From positions 1 to 64,000 of the forward strand of contig CAJUFB010000012.1 in NCBI GenBank assembly GCA_910585805.1: a DNA stretch of 64,000 bases. The letters run 5' to 3'. Shown here piece after piece: positions 27,786 through 37,216 of the stretch. Positions within the stretch are counted from its first letter, which is position 1; each line of letters begins with the position of its first letter. The notes beneath the pieces were generated by a model, which was not told where the DNA came from, searched no databases, and saw only the letters and a list, made by a program, of their open reading frames with translations. This DNA is from an uncultured Acetatifactor sp. Its GTDB lineage: Bacteria; Bacillota; Clostridia; Lachnospirales; Lachnospiraceae. A program made the position numbers and the translations under genes.

Positions 27786-28167
27786 AGGCATCTTCCTGCT
27801 CCCTGGCCATTTCCTCAAGTTCGATCATCATGCGCTCACTCTCCTGGTTGAGAAGCGATACCTGCATGGCCAGCTCCCTGTTCTTCAGATTCAATTGCGA
27901 GATCACCAGGCTGTTCTGCACTTCCGTAAATAAGATCAGAGCGCCCACACAGAAGAACGCAAGCCCTGTTCCCGGCGCCAGCATGGTAGTCCACTCCGAC
28001 AGTATGGGGATCGCTCCTACCAGGATCATCAGGATTCCCAACAGTCCCCAGATCACTGCATAATTGACTGCCAGTTTCTTGATGGAATGTGTCCAGAATC
28101 CGAATACGATCAGGATGCCTCCTGCCACGACAAGGCCGATTCTTATGATATTGCCATCCATTTTCAC
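27757..28167 (-). CDS. DUF2304 membrane protein
   Basis: A 136-residue protein with three transmembrane helices (IIRIGLVVAGGILIVFGFW, VIWGLLGILMILVGAIPIL, LAFFCVGALILFTEVQ) followed by a coiled-coil tail (LNLKNRELAMQVSLLNQESE). This is the DUF2304 layout that usually accompanies polyprenyl-phosphate GT2 enzymes. AGGAGG stands before the start, and a family A repeat begins 16 bases upstream. Confidence 0.85.
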   Translation of the reverse strand: MKMDGNIIRIGLVVAGGILIVFGFWTHSIKKLAVNYAVIWGLLGILMILVGAIPILSEWTTMLAPGTGLAFFCVGALILFTEVQNSLVISQLNLKNRELAMQVSLLNQESERMMIELEEMAREQEDAYAKKDSVCD

Positions 28168-28182
28168 AAACCTCCTGTTATA

Positions 28183-28320
28183 AGTTCCGCATACCCCCTC
28201 CGCTACCCGGGACCCGGCAGAGGATTTCCGGCCGCAAAATGCTTCGTCCGTAAATCCTCCGGGGTGACTGAGGGCTGTATGCCGCCTTTCCGTTCCGCAT
28301 ACACCGCTCAGCCCCCGGAG
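28183..28320. repeat. Palindromic repeat family A, variant arms
   Basis: The left edge is AGTTCCGCATACCCCCTCCG. The core GATTTCCGGCCGCAAAATG...CGTCCGTAAATCCTC is shared with 26,325, but the outer arms (GCATACCCCCTC / GAGGGCTGTATGC) differ and are again complementary. A second left half with a third arm version (GTTCCGCATACACCGCTCAG) follows at 28,291. Confidence 0.82.
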
Positions 28321-28330
28321 ACTCGGACCT

Positions 28331-28358
28331 GCGGCAGTTATCTGCGGACACTTCCTTA
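28331..28358. repeat. Half copy of repeat family B
   Basis: GCGGCAGTTATCTGCGGACA followed by CTTCCTTA is the right-hand end of family B. It lies just downstream of the pelG stop codon. Confidence 0.55.
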
Positions 28359-29834
28359 CTTTGCAGTCGAGGGTTCTGCGGCTGCCTGCCTCTGCTCAGT
28401 TCTGGAAAATACCTGTCCCGGCGGCCGGGTGCCCATGCCGGGCTTCAGCAGGGAGCCCCTGCAGAATATATGCGCATCCAGAGTTCTCTCCATATAGCGA
28501 AGCCTGAAGTACGCGAAGGTCCAGCCGCAGAAGGCTCCGACGACTACGCCAATGCCGTACCAGAGCTCCGGCAGATGTGTCGCCACGAGACTCCCCAGAA
28601 AAGTCACCAGGCAGAAAATCACCGATGTCAGCATGGCTCCTGTCAGATCATTGAAATAGTACAGGAAAATGATCTCCGAATACATCAAAAACAGGATAAA
28701 ATACCCTGCTGCCAGACAGGGATAAATCCGCATTGTCAGGCTGGAAATACCGAAGCCCGGAAGGAATACCACCGCCAGCAGATACACCACTGCAGTGATG
28801 ATAAACTGAATCCTTACCAGGTTCACCAGTTCCGCGGAGAGCTGGCGGAACATTTCCTTCTTAGCGTTGTCAATATCAGAACCCTTGCCGCCGATGACCG
28901 ACTCGGAATAAGCCTTGTATTTGTCATGAAAATGCATTTCCACCCTTGTAATGAAGATAATCGTGGCGGAAATATTGGTGAACATGGCAAGACAGGTAGC
29001 CATGTCATAGGGCTGGTTGCACACAAAGGTCTTCACCACCACCAGCCTCATATCCGTATTCCAGAATACGAAATTATGAATATACAATCCCAGTATATAG
29101 CAGAAGTTTGCCACTACCAGTTTCCAGTATTTTCCGAAGTACCGGACTATGGATTTGTAGCGGTTGCTGTTTTTAACGAAATACCGTTTTATAATCGCCA
29201 ATTGGAGGAATGCAGTGAGAAAGAATCCCGTCATCAGCGCGAAAAGCATACTTTCCCGAATGCCCCAATGCATGATAAACCTTAAGAATAAAGAAAACAA
29301 AAACGCCCACAGCATCCCGATAAAGAAAAACAGCGATATCTTCTGATAATCCTTCGAAATGGACAGGTAGATCATGGAATAAAACACCAGCACCAACCCG
29401 ATATACCCGCAGTACCCTGTAAAGGTATAAAACACATCCACCCTGCCCACGAAATGCTCCCACAGACAGAACGGAATCCCCAGCAGGCTGCTCAGAGAGA
29501 TGTTCAGAAACAGCCCGAAGAAAAAGCAGGGACGGATATCCTCGTAACGCTCCTCATAGATCACATCGGACATGTACTTCGAGAGTACAGAATTGAAAGG
29601 AGCCGCCGTCAGCAGGGCAAAGATAAAGATATAAAGCACCGAACAGGAGAAGAGCTCCCTCTCCACAAATCCCAACTGGTCAAATCCCAGAAAATGGCTC
29701 ATTAACAGAATGTTCAGGATGACCACCAGCATGGGCGTCACCGTGGACATGGAGCTGTACGCAAATCCGGCAAGATACGCTGAAATCGTTCTCTTTTCAA
29801 ATAGTCTGTTTAACTTAAGTCCAATACCTGCCAT
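28356..29834 (-). CDS. pelG: PelG-type polysaccharide exporter (MOP superfamily)
   Basis: A 492-residue membrane protein with about 12 helices, related to Wzx/MATE-like flippases and matching the PelG layout. It begins MAGIGLKLNRLFEKRTISAY, and has ELFSCSVLYIFIFALLTAAPF and YMSDVIYEERYEDIRPCFFFGL. Known role of the family: carries the growing Pel polymer across the membrane in complex with PelD, PelE and PelF. It is the last core gene of the pel-type operon. A Pro/Gly-rich tail is present. The upstream gap is filled with 60-bp repeats. Confidence 0.87.
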   Translation of the reverse strand: MAGIGLKLNRLFEKRTISAYLAGFAYSSMSTVTPMLVVILNILLMSHFLGFDQLGFVERELFSCSVLYIFIFALLTAAPFNSVLSKYMSDVIYEERYEDIRPCFFFGLFLNISLSSLLGIPFCLWEHFVGRVDVFYTFTGYCGYIGLVLVFYSMIYLSISKDYQKISLFFFIGMLWAFLFSLFLRFIMHWGIRESMLFALMTGFFLTAFLQLAIIKRYFVKNSNRYKSIVRYFGKYWKLVVANFCYILGLYIHNFVFWNTDMRLVVVKTFVCNQPYDMATCLAMFTNISATIIFITRVEMHFHDKYKAYSESVIGGKGSDIDNAKKEMFRQLSAELVNLVRIQFIITAVVYLLAVVFLPGFGISSLTMRIYPCLAAGYFILFLMYSEIIFLYYFNDLTGAMLTSVIFCLVTFLGSLVATHLPELWYGIGVVVGAFCGWTFAYFRLRYMERTLDAHIFCRGSLLKPGMGTRPPGQVFSRTEQRQAAAEPSTAK

Positions 29835-29888
29835 CTGTCTCGTCCTTTCCGTTTTGTAATGCCTGACCTTTCTTCACTTCGCTTATAT

Positions 29889-30148
29889 CCCGGCACGCCC
29901 TGCGCAAACGCGGCACCGTATCAGCGCATCGTAGCATGGCAGCCTTTTCCCGGCACGCCCTGCGCAAACACAGCACCGTATCAGCACATCGCAGCACGGC
30001 AGCCTTTCTCCCGGCACACCCTCCGCAAACGCAGCACCGTATCAGCACATCGCAGCACGGCAGCCTTTTCCCGGCACACCCTCCGCAAACGCAGCACCGT
30101 ATCAGCACATCGCAGCACGGCAGCCTTTTCCCGGCACACCCTGCGCGA
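29889..30148. repeat. 60-bp tandem repeat in the pelF-pelG gap
   Basis: Four full units and one partial, starting CCCGGCACRCCCTSCGCAAA at 29,889, 29,949, 30,010, 30,070 and 30,130. The period is 60-61 bp. The last two full units differ hardly at all. They occupy most of the 324-base gap between two operon genes. Confidence 0.9.
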
Positions 30149-30158
30149 AACTTCCTCG

Positions 30159-31595
30159 TCATGTCTCCAGCGCGACTCCGCAGCTGTCGGCAAAATCCTG
30201 GTAAATCCTGCGGTAAGCGGCGCGCATATGCTCGATCCGGTATCCGGACATCACTCTTTTGTAACCGCTTTCCCCCATCTGAAGCCGCATGGATTCGTTT
30301 CGCGCCATATCCACCATGGCCTGGGCAATCTCTTCCACATTCATGATATGCGTCAGGATCCCTCCGGCCCCGAAATCGTCGCTTTCCCCGTATATCAGGC
30401 CGGAGCAGTTCCCCACGTCCGTGGCGATCACCGGCACATGAGCCGCATAACTCTCCAGTATGGTCAGGGGCTGCCCCTCGCTGATGCTGGTCAGTATCGT
30501 CACGTCCATCCTGCCCAGATAATCCCGGATATTAATCCTTCCGGTAAAGACCACATCCGTCAGTTCCAGCGCTTCCACCTGCTCATAGCACTCTTTCGCG
30601 TATTCCTCATCCTCATCACAGGGACCCATGATCCAGAGTTTCAGCCTGGGCTCCCTCTCCTTTGCAAAGCTGAAGGCCTGTATCATGGTCTTCACGTCCT
30701 TGATGGGCGTCACCCGCAGAATGGCCCCGATGTTGAACTTTCCCTCATCCTCTTCCGTCTTCCCGGGAATATCCTGAAGGTGGTCCACGGAAACCCCGTT
30801 GGGTGTTACCATGGTTTTTTCCGCCGGACAGCCCAGCTCAATCTGCAGTTCCCGTGCATGCTCGTACAGGCCGGTAACCAGGTCTCCCCTCTCATAGGCC
30901 AGACTGGACATTTTCCGGAACTGATCGATCCAGATATTCTTGTAGGCTCCCTTGACCCATTCTGCCCTCAGCAGTTCCTCTTCGCGCTCTCTTGTGTAGA
31001 TGCCGTGCTCCGAGATCAGCAGCCGCCCCCCGTAAAGGGACTTCCCCATACTGCCCAGCACGCCTGCATAGCCTGTTGCCACGCAATGATACAGATCCGC
31101 CCTGGGCAGCTTCATCTTCAGCGTGAACAGCAGCGGCAGATATACGGAACGCATTGTCCACAGAAAGTCCGAAAACACCAGCTGACTATAGTTCAGGTCA
31201 TAATACTCCCTTACGATCTGCAGGAAATCCTCCCCCATCAGAAGCTTATCCAGAGAAATGGCCTTCTTCTGGAACATCTCAAACAAGGTTTCCCAGTCCA
31301 CCCGCTGATTCATCACCAGGCTGCGCAGAGCCGCGTATTCCTGCTTCTCCAGCCTTCGTCTGCGCCAGCCCTTCCTGTTCTGATCCCAGTCCACGTCCTG
31401 CAGATACAGTTCGTGCACCTCCGTCACATTCTCCGGCAGCTGATAGATGAACTTCCCGCTCTGATCCCGGCTGCTTATAATTGTCTGTAACACAAATTCC
31501 ACTTTTGGAAAAGACTGAATGAGTCCGTGTATCCAGCTGGATACGCCGCCGGCCACATACGGATAACAGCCTTCCACTACTATGCAGACTCTCAT
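30159..31595 (-). CDS. pelF: PelF-type glycosyltransferase (GT4)
   Basis: A 478-residue cytosolic GT-B enzyme with the characteristic PelF start MRVCIVVEGCYPYVAGGVSS, then ISEHGIYTREREEELLRAEW, MVTPNGVSVD, GAILRVTPIKDVKTMIQAF, and the donor site ISEGQPLTILESYAAHVPVI. In characterised systems PelF polymerises the Pel chain from UDP-sugars (GalNAc/GlcNAc). ATG at 31,595 has GGAG seven bases upstream. The gene starts 22 bases after the DUF2194 gene. Confidence 0.92.
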   Translation of the reverse strand: MRVCIVVEGCYPYVAGGVSSWIHGLIQSFPKVEFVLQTIISSRDQSGKFIYQLPENVTEVHELYLQDVDWDQNRKGWRRRRLEKQEYAALRSLVMNQRVDWETLFEMFQKKAISLDKLLMGEDFLQIVREYYDLNYSQLVFSDFLWTMRSVYLPLLFTLKMKLPRADLYHCVATGYAGVLGSMGKSLYGGRLLISEHGIYTREREEELLRAEWVKGAYKNIWIDQFRKMSSLAYERGDLVTGLYEHARELQIELGCPAEKTMVTPNGVSVDHLQDIPGKTEEDEGKFNIGAILRVTPIKDVKTMIQAFSFAKEREPRLKLWIMGPCDEDEEYAKECYEQVEALELTDVVFTGRINIRDYLGRMDVTILTSISEGQPLTILESYAAHVPVIATDVGNCSGLIYGESDDFGAGGILTHIMNVEEIAQAMVDMARNESMRLQMGESGYKRVMSGYRIEHMRAAYRRIYQDFADSCGVALET

Positions 31596-31617
31596 ATCCA
31601 TTCTCCTGTTCGCGCCT

Positions 31618-33516
31618 CTATCGGTAGAATCTCTCATCTGTCGATTCTAATGTCAGGGCGGCCTCACTGCCGGTCACTTCGATCAGAAAAGCCCCCTCTT
31701 CCAGCTTCTGCCAGCTGCCGCCCTCCATGTCTTTGACAGTTTCGTTATGAGTGCGGAGGATAAACCATGCGGGACCTGTAATTCCTTCCACCTGCAGCCG
31801 AATCGTATCGTCTGTCCGGCTGCATCTGTAATCCAGGGCCAGAAACCGGCGGATATGAGCGTCGCACTCTGCCGCCGTCGTCCTGGCAAATCCCTGAAAT
31901 TCTTTCCCATAAGTGCTGATCGTAGCGGCCAGAGTTCTCGAGAGCTGCTCCCATGCATCCCCGTCCGCATCCGGGTACGCCACTCTCTCCATATCGAAAG
32001 ACACACTGAGATACCCCAATGCCGTCTCCATGCATCGAACCAGGAAGTCACTCCTGTACGTATACCCCAGACCGTCAATCAGCGTTCGCTGCGACGTCAC
32101 ATCCTCCGACAGAAATCCCACCGGCGCGGCATTCTCCTCATCATACTCCTGTACGACAGTTCTGACTGATGCCAGCGTCTCCGTCCCAAGCGCTTCCGCA
32201 ATCTGTTCCTCCTCCATTTTTCCCCCATAGAAGGATACAATGTCGTACCCGCCCAGGACATCCTGTAAGAATCTGCCGTCCTCCTCCAGCTTCTGCGTCA
32301 GAGGGATATCCGACACACTGAAGCCTGACAGTCCGGTCTCCGCTGCCTGTTCATTGAATATTTTCAGATAGTATTTCATCTGTTCCCCGTCAGGCAGATT
32401 CTCATCGGAATAATCATACTGGGGCGTCATCATACAGGTCGCCTTATAGTCATGCTTCCGCAGGAAAACGGATAGATTCGGCCACACGATCTCCTGAAAT
32501 ACCAGTTTTAAGGAACGGCTGTAAATCCGCTCCATTTCCTGCTCATTTTCATCCGCAAGGCCGGGATACCCCGCCAGGATCATATTCTGGGCATTCAGCA
32601 CCGGATAGATTTCATAAGAATCCATCTCCGCGGACATGGCGGACAGGAGCCCCAGCCCCTCAGGGCCTTCCATAAAGCTTCCGTTCACGGCGAACACATA
32701 GCCGTTTCCGCAGCTTTTCCTCCATATGACAATGGGATAGTTTTCCGTTTTCACTGCAGACCCTTCCGGAATTCCTTTCATATATACCTTGGTTCCGGCT
32801 GCCGGAATATACCACGGAAATGTCTTATCTCCGGGAAAAGCTTCACTGCCCGGCAGAAAGGTATCCGCATCCTCATCCCCATCCGCCTTTTCCAGATAAA
32901 AAGTCTCGCCCCCCAGCAAAAAACCCTCCCTCAGGTAGAAGCCGGTGACGGTGGTTTCCTCTTCCGGCACCTTCTCTATCCCGAAAAGCTCCCGTATGCG
33001 TTTATTGCCCTTTATCACGGACACATCCGGAAGGCTGCTGAATACCAGATGGGTTCCTTCCTCCAGATACTTGTTCAGCAGATCCAATTCTCCTTTGGCG
33101 CTCCAGTCCACACAGGCAGGGTCGATCACCAGCATTTCCGCAGGCTCCGTCCCCGTTTCCCCGGCTTCACAGGCAGCCAGGGACGAATAGGCGGCGATGT
33201 CCCTTTTGGTGTAGGTGACCCATTCCTTCACCACCTTTGTGGAAATTTTCTCCGGATCACCGATGCATACTACCTTATCCCGGGCAATGACAGTCTCACC
33301 CCGCTGCTCCTGTGCTGCCTGTTCATCCGCATTCTTCCCGTCGGAACCGTCCGGCACATAGATATTGATTTGTGAAGGATAATTCTCCGCTGTCTCCGTG
33401 TATCGGTTTACCGCATAATCGTTCCAGCTATCCTTCAGATTATTCAGGCACATACACAGAAACAGCACAATGACCATCAGTATGGTGATCGAAAAAAAAT
33501 TCCGGCGCGATATCAT
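31618..33516 (-). CDS. DUF2194 protein in the PelA position
   Basis: A 632-residue single-pass protein. The N-terminal anchor is FFSITILMVIVLFLCMCLNN, followed by a large extracytoplasmic part. Segments such as LVIDPACVDWSAKGELDLL, VFAVNGSFMEG, CMMTPQYDYSDE and DIVSFYGGKM fit the DUF2194 family, which occupies the PelA (deacetylase/hydrolase) slot in Gram-positive pel loci. I do not see a clear deacetylase NodB His-x3-His motif, so activity is uncertain. ATG at 33,516 follows AGGAG by about seven bases; the longer frame runs into a repeat and is rejected. Confidence 0.8.
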   Translation of the reverse strand: MISRRNFFSITILMVIVLFLCMCLNNLKDSWNDYAVNRYTETAENYPSQINIYVPDGSDGKNADEQAAQEQRGETVIARDKVVCIGDPEKISTKVVKEWVTYTKRDIAAYSSLAACEAGETGTEPAEMLVIDPACVDWSAKGELDLLNKYLEEGTHLVFSSLPDVSVIKGNKRIRELFGIEKVPEEETTVTGFYLREGFLLGGETFYLEKADGDEDADTFLPGSEAFPGDKTFPWYIPAAGTKVYMKGIPEGSAVKTENYPIVIWRKSCGNGYVFAVNGSFMEGPEGLGLLSAMSAEMDSYEIYPVLNAQNMILAGYPGLADENEQEMERIYSRSLKLVFQEIVWPNLSVFLRKHDYKATCMMTPQYDYSDENLPDGEQMKYYLKIFNEQAAETGLSGFSVSDIPLTQKLEEDGRFLQDVLGGYDIVSFYGGKMEEEQIAEALGTETLASVRTVVQEYDEENAAPVGFLSEDVTSQRTLIDGLGYTYRSDFLVRCMETALGYLSVSFDMERVAYPDADGDAWEQLSRTLAATISTYGKEFQGFARTTAAECDAHIRRFLALDYRCSRTDDTIRLQVEGITGPAWFILRTHNETVKDMEGGSWQKLEEGAFLIEVTGSEAALTLESTDERFYR

Positions 33517-33529
33517 AACCATTCTCCTA

Positions 33530-33714
33530 ATTAAGTCGCTGCGCGACAGCTCTAAAGGGTAAAGTCCCTTCGGCGCACTCTCATGAGAGAAATTTTCATT
33601 CGAAAGTGCACTCATGAAAATTCCTCTCGTGCGCCTTCGCGACTTTACCGTCTATAAATCCTTTTTATTAAGTCGCTGCGCGACGGCTCTAAAGGGTAAA
33701 GTCCCTTTGACGCA
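33530..33714. repeat. Direct repeat and long hairpin in the pel operon
   Basis: A 48-bp sequence starting ATTAAGTCGCTGCGCGAC occurs at 33,530-33,577 and 33,667-33,714 with four differences. Between and partly within them is a long hairpin (33,559-33,648): GTAAAGTC, GGCGCAC, GAGAG and ATTTTCAT each have complements in order on the other side. It fills the gap upstream of the DUF2194 gene. Confidence 0.85.
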
Positions 33715-33715
33715 T

Positions 33716-35983
33716 TTATTGATTATAACCGTAATCTATGGCAAAATTGTACAGGCTGAACCCGTCCTGGCGTATACGGTAGCAGACAAAATCGTCCGTC
33801 TCGTAGTACACTTCCATCTCATTGGGATACAGCTCACGGAATGCCTGCGCCCAGTAATACATGTGGGACATGGTGACCCATCTCTCGTCCCCTATGTACG
33901 GCAGGATGCCTTTCACCTGAGGCAGCGGCGTCTCCGCTCCTTCCAGGGATATCTCCCTCTCGGGCCTTATGGTATTCAGGTAATCCAGGTAGAGGATCGG
34001 CACCTTCTCAATAAAGAAATAAACCGTGTCCGTAGGGATCGTAATGCCTGTATCCTCCTTAAGCTCCGCCTGATTGCGCAGGAACTCAATGGTTTCATAG
34101 TGGTATCCGCGTCCCCAGGTCATCTGCTGCTCGTCGTTTGCCGAACATATGGTCCAGGAAGTATTGTCTCTGTTCTCCCGCAGGATATTGGTCATACAGG
34201 TGATGGCCCCATTTGTCTCATATGCGCTGAGGCAGACAGGCTTCCTGACCCCGGTCAGCGCCACCACAGCGCAGGCTGCGGCCAGAGCGGCACCCCCGCC
34301 CAAATTGATCCCCCTGCGTTCCTGAAACAGCAGATATACCACCGCGTCCAGACACAGACTCCACACAATCGGCAGGCCATATCCAATATAAACGGAATAC
34401 CGTGAGGTCTCCAGCAGCTGCGGCAGTCCCAGCTTTGCAGCGGCCTGAAATACACAGAGCAATCCCATATAGACGCTGACCGTTACAAGTACCCCGCCGT
34501 AATCCGGTCTGCGCAGCACATACCACAGCAGCCCCAGAGCAAACAGCACACCCACACTGCCCAGCATGAATTCCGCCACTGCACGGCTGTCATTTGTCAC
34601 ATAGTACTGCAGCTCCCCCAGAACGCTGTCAAGCTGACGGTAAAGAATCTTTGATAACGGCTTCTTCCCTGCGGCCTCCTTATTCTTTCCGGCGGAATCC
34701 TGCTCCCCCGGAACACCGTCCTGTCCGGCAGAGTCTCCCCCGGACAAAGCGTCCCCGGACACGCTGTCCTCTTCCTGCCCATCGCCGCCGTCCCCGGAAG
34801 AGATCATATTCATTCCCCAGTAAAGAGAGCCTTGGAGCGGCGTCCCGGAGGCATAAGCAGCCGCCATGGGAAGTACCGCGATCAGAATGCCTGTCACCCC
34901 TGCCAGCAGCAGCCGCTTCAGATACCGCCAACGCAGGCATTTATGACAGAATCCAACTGCGATTCCCACACAGAACACTCCGGCGATCATGGTGTCATAG
35001 AAATGAACCGCCAGCGTCATGGATATGCTGACGGTAAACAGGATCAGCGATAGCCTGGCGCTTTCACCGGCTCTTATCTTCTTTTTTGCCACAGAGATAA
35101 AATCCTTTTCCTTCAGAAACGCAATTGCGAACCAGACAGACGGCAGGATAAAGAGCATCCCGTATTCCTGGGGCAGCGCCGCATAATACCTGTAGTAGGT
35201 ATACTGATAAAAAACATTGGAAATAATGTAAGCCATCACGCCTGCATAGGGCGTGTATTTCGATCTGCACACCAGCTTCAGAAAAGCCAGCAGAACCAAA
35301 TGGATCATCAGCGCCTGCGTCAAAGCAAAGACCCGCAGCAGCACATAGGTCGGAATGGCAAATACCTCATGCAGGTAATAGATGACACAGTGAAACCCGA
35401 AGGGATACACGCCGTCCGCAAAGATATGATTGTTCTCCATATAGTTGATCCAGTAATTATGCAGCACCATGTCGGAAGAACAGTAACCGTAGACATTCAC
35501 CGTATTGGTTCCGTACATATACAGAACCAGGCCCACAATTCCTGCCGTCAGCAGCACATCCGGCCAACGGGGCGCAAGCCATTGCCCCAGCCATCCGGAG
35601 GACAGCTTCCGCAGCCTGTTCCCCACCCGCAGCATCAGTGTCCTGCCTCCCATCTCTCCCTCAAGGATCAGCCTGATACGCCTGGTCCCCCTCTCCATTA
35701 CCGCCGGAAGGGAGGTCCTGCGCTTTACTGCCGCCGCAGCGAAAAACGGGATTACGGTTCCCAAAATCAGGGTCACCCGGTTCGATATATGCAGAAGCTG
35801 GAGAAGGAACACCAGATTCATACAGAAGAAATTGCCTGCCATGAAATATGCCATAAATTTCGCAGAGGTCCTGAAAGCCGCGAATTTTCTGCGCAGCAAT
35901 AGCCACGGCAGTACCAGGGTCACTCCCAGGTATGCCGCAGATACGCCCATGATCTGAAAAACTGTAAGCATTGTCATTGACAT
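33716..35983 (-). CDS. Large polytopic membrane protein of the pel operon (about 755 aa)
   Basis: A protein with about 12 or more transmembrane helices, then a hydrophilic C-terminal domain of about 150 residues (ICSANDEQQMTWGRGYHYE, YYETDDFVCYRIRQDGFSLY). The helix pattern with an early acidic/aromatic extracytoplasmic loop (YGYCSSDMVLHNYWINYM) resembles GT-C type glycosyltransferases, but no donor motif is certain. A low-complexity acidic loop (SSGDGGDGQEEDSVSG...) is inserted near residue 400. It has no PelA-G equivalent in Gram-negative loci. The start is placed at ATG 35,983, with GGGA six bases upstream; TTG 35,995 is an alternative. Confidence 0.7.
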   Translation of the reverse strand: MSMTMLTVFQIMGVSAAYLGVTLVLPWLLLRRKFAAFRTSAKFMAYFMAGNFFCMNLVFLLQLLHISNRVTLILGTVIPFFAAAAVKRRTSLPAVMERGTRRIRLILEGEMGGRTLMLRVGNRLRKLSSGWLGQWLAPRWPDVLLTAGIVGLVLYMYGTNTVNVYGYCSSDMVLHNYWINYMENNHIFADGVYPFGFHCVIYYLHEVFAIPTYVLLRVFALTQALMIHLVLLAFLKLVCRSKYTPYAGVMAYIISNVFYQYTYYRYYAALPQEYGMLFILPSVWFAIAFLKEKDFISVAKKKIRAGESARLSLILFTVSISMTLAVHFYDTMIAGVFCVGIAVGFCHKCLRWRYLKRLLLAGVTGILIAVLPMAAAYASGTPLQGSLYWGMNMISSGDGGDGQEEDSVSGDALSGGDSAGQDGVPGEQDSAGKNKEAAGKKPLSKILYRQLDSVLGELQYYVTNDSRAVAEFMLGSVGVLFALGLLWYVLRRPDYGGVLVTVSVYMGLLCVFQAAAKLGLPQLLETSRYSVYIGYGLPIVWSLCLDAVVYLLFQERRGINLGGGAALAAACAVVALTGVRKPVCLSAYETNGAITCMTNILRENRDNTSWTICSANDEQQMTWGRGYHYETIEFLRNQAELKEDTGITIPTDTVYFFIEKVPILYLDYLNTIRPEREISLEGAETPLPQVKGILPYIGDERWVTMSHMYYWAQAFRELYPNEMEVYYETDDFVCYRIRQDGFSLYNFAIDYGYNQ

Positions 35984-36009
35984 ATCATTTCCCAAGCCTT
36001 TCCGTAACT

Positions 36010-36966
36010 TTAGCTGAATATCCGGATCAGTTCCAGCGTCTCGCTGTCGATCACCACATTGGACTTTTTCAGAAGCCCCAGGGTCTCAAAAAAAGCTTCC
36101 CTGTCCTGTCTGGCAAAATACAGCTTCAATCTGCAGGTGTAAGCCCGAAGTTCCTCCGGAAACTGTTCCGCCATCCTCCCGCACCACTTCCCGCAGGAAT
36201 CGAAGTCCTTTGCCTCCAGATTCCGCAGACAGACCTCTTCATACCACTCCAGCCGGAATCTGGCCGGCTCCTTGCTGTAAAGCGACTCCGCCGCCGCCGT
36301 CAGAATGCCCACAAACTTCCGCTGCTCATGGGCGGAAAAAATATGCTGCTTTAATATACTGTCCGTGTAGTCAAGGAGCATTTCCTCGCACTCCGTCTGC
36401 CCGGCGTCCTCTTCCTGAATCTGCTTCCACAGCCGCTGCACATAGATGCGAAACTTGTTCAGCTCATCGGACAGCACTGCCGCCGCATAATGGGAGGCCT
36501 CGGAATCCTCACTGTCCAGTGCCAGCGTAATGGAAGCCAGACAGTTCTGGAAATCCTCCCTGATCACATTCATCATCACCATGCGCAGGTCTTTTTTCTC
36601 ATTGACCAGGATTGCCTCTTCCAGCGGAATGATATCCCTCTCACGCTCTTCATCCGCTTTCATATGCGTCCGCACGCGTTCTTTGCTGAATATGACATCT
36701 GCCAGATCCACATCTCTCCAGAATACCACCAGATAGAACAGATGCCCCATGAAAAAGAACAGCGGCCCTGTCACCGGACACAGCACCATCACGATGAAGC
36801 GCAAAAGATATGTCCTCCTGTTGTCATACAGGATTTCCGCCCCATCCTCCTTTTCCGCCGCGGCATGGGCCGGCACGATAAACAGTATCCCTGCCAGCAG
36901 ATAGACCAGCGACACAATCAGGTTCACTATGAGGATTATGATAAAAATCCGCTCATCCCTCGCCAT
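36010..36966 (-). CDS. pelE: PelE-like membrane scaffold protein
   Basis: A 318-residue protein with two N-terminal transmembrane segments (FIIILIVNLIVSLVYLLAG and FIVMVLCPVTGPLFFFMGHL) and a cytosolic helical-repeat part (TPR-like; LEWYEEVCLRNLEAKDFDSC, ELRAYTCRLKLYFARQDREA). This is the PelE arrangement. In the family it bridges PelD and PelF/PelG. It lies directly after pelD in the operon and 26 bases before the large membrane protein gene. Confidence 0.75.
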   Translation of the reverse strand: MARDERIFIIILIVNLIVSLVYLLAGILFIVPAHAAAEKEDGAEILYDNRRTYLLRFIVMVLCPVTGPLFFFMGHLFYLVVFWRDVDLADVIFSKERVRTHMKADEERERDIIPLEEAILVNEKKDLRMVMMNVIREDFQNCLASITLALDSEDSEASHYAAAVLSDELNKFRIYVQRLWKQIQEEDAGQTECEEMLLDYTDSILKQHIFSAHEQRKFVGILTAAAESLYSKEPARFRLEWYEEVCLRNLEAKDFDSCGKWCGRMAEQFPEELRAYTCRLKLYFARQDREAFFETLGLLKKSNVVIDSETLELIRIFS

Positions 36967-37039
36967 AACATTACCAAAACCTTTCCCCTCCCGGCAGACG
37001 TTTCCCTCTCACTGCCCTTTGCTTACGGCACACCTTCAT

Positions 37040-37216
37040 TTCGACGGTTTGCCCGCACCACACCATTGTCATGGCGCCTTGCTTATGAACGCTTTCCTCA
37101 CGGTGCCGTGCTTACGAACACTTTCCTTACAGAGCCTTGCTTTCAGACGCCTTCCTCACGGTGCCGTGCTTACGAACACTTTTCTTACAGAGCCATGCTT
37201 TCAGACGCCTTCCTCA
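37040..37216. repeat. 58-bp tandem repeat overlapping the 3' end of pelD
   Basis: Units starting TCACGGTGCCGTGCTTACGA occur at 37,098 and 37,156, and a partial unit at 37,214 coincides with the pelD stop codon. A more diverged copy precedes them (GGCGCCTTGCTTATGAACGC near 37,075). The array fills the pelD-pelE gap. Confidence 0.85.

Noticed and set aside
29815..30193. ORFs with REKAAVLRCADTV-type repeats
   Set aside because: They arise because the 60-bp repeat unit is divisible by three; no start signal or family.
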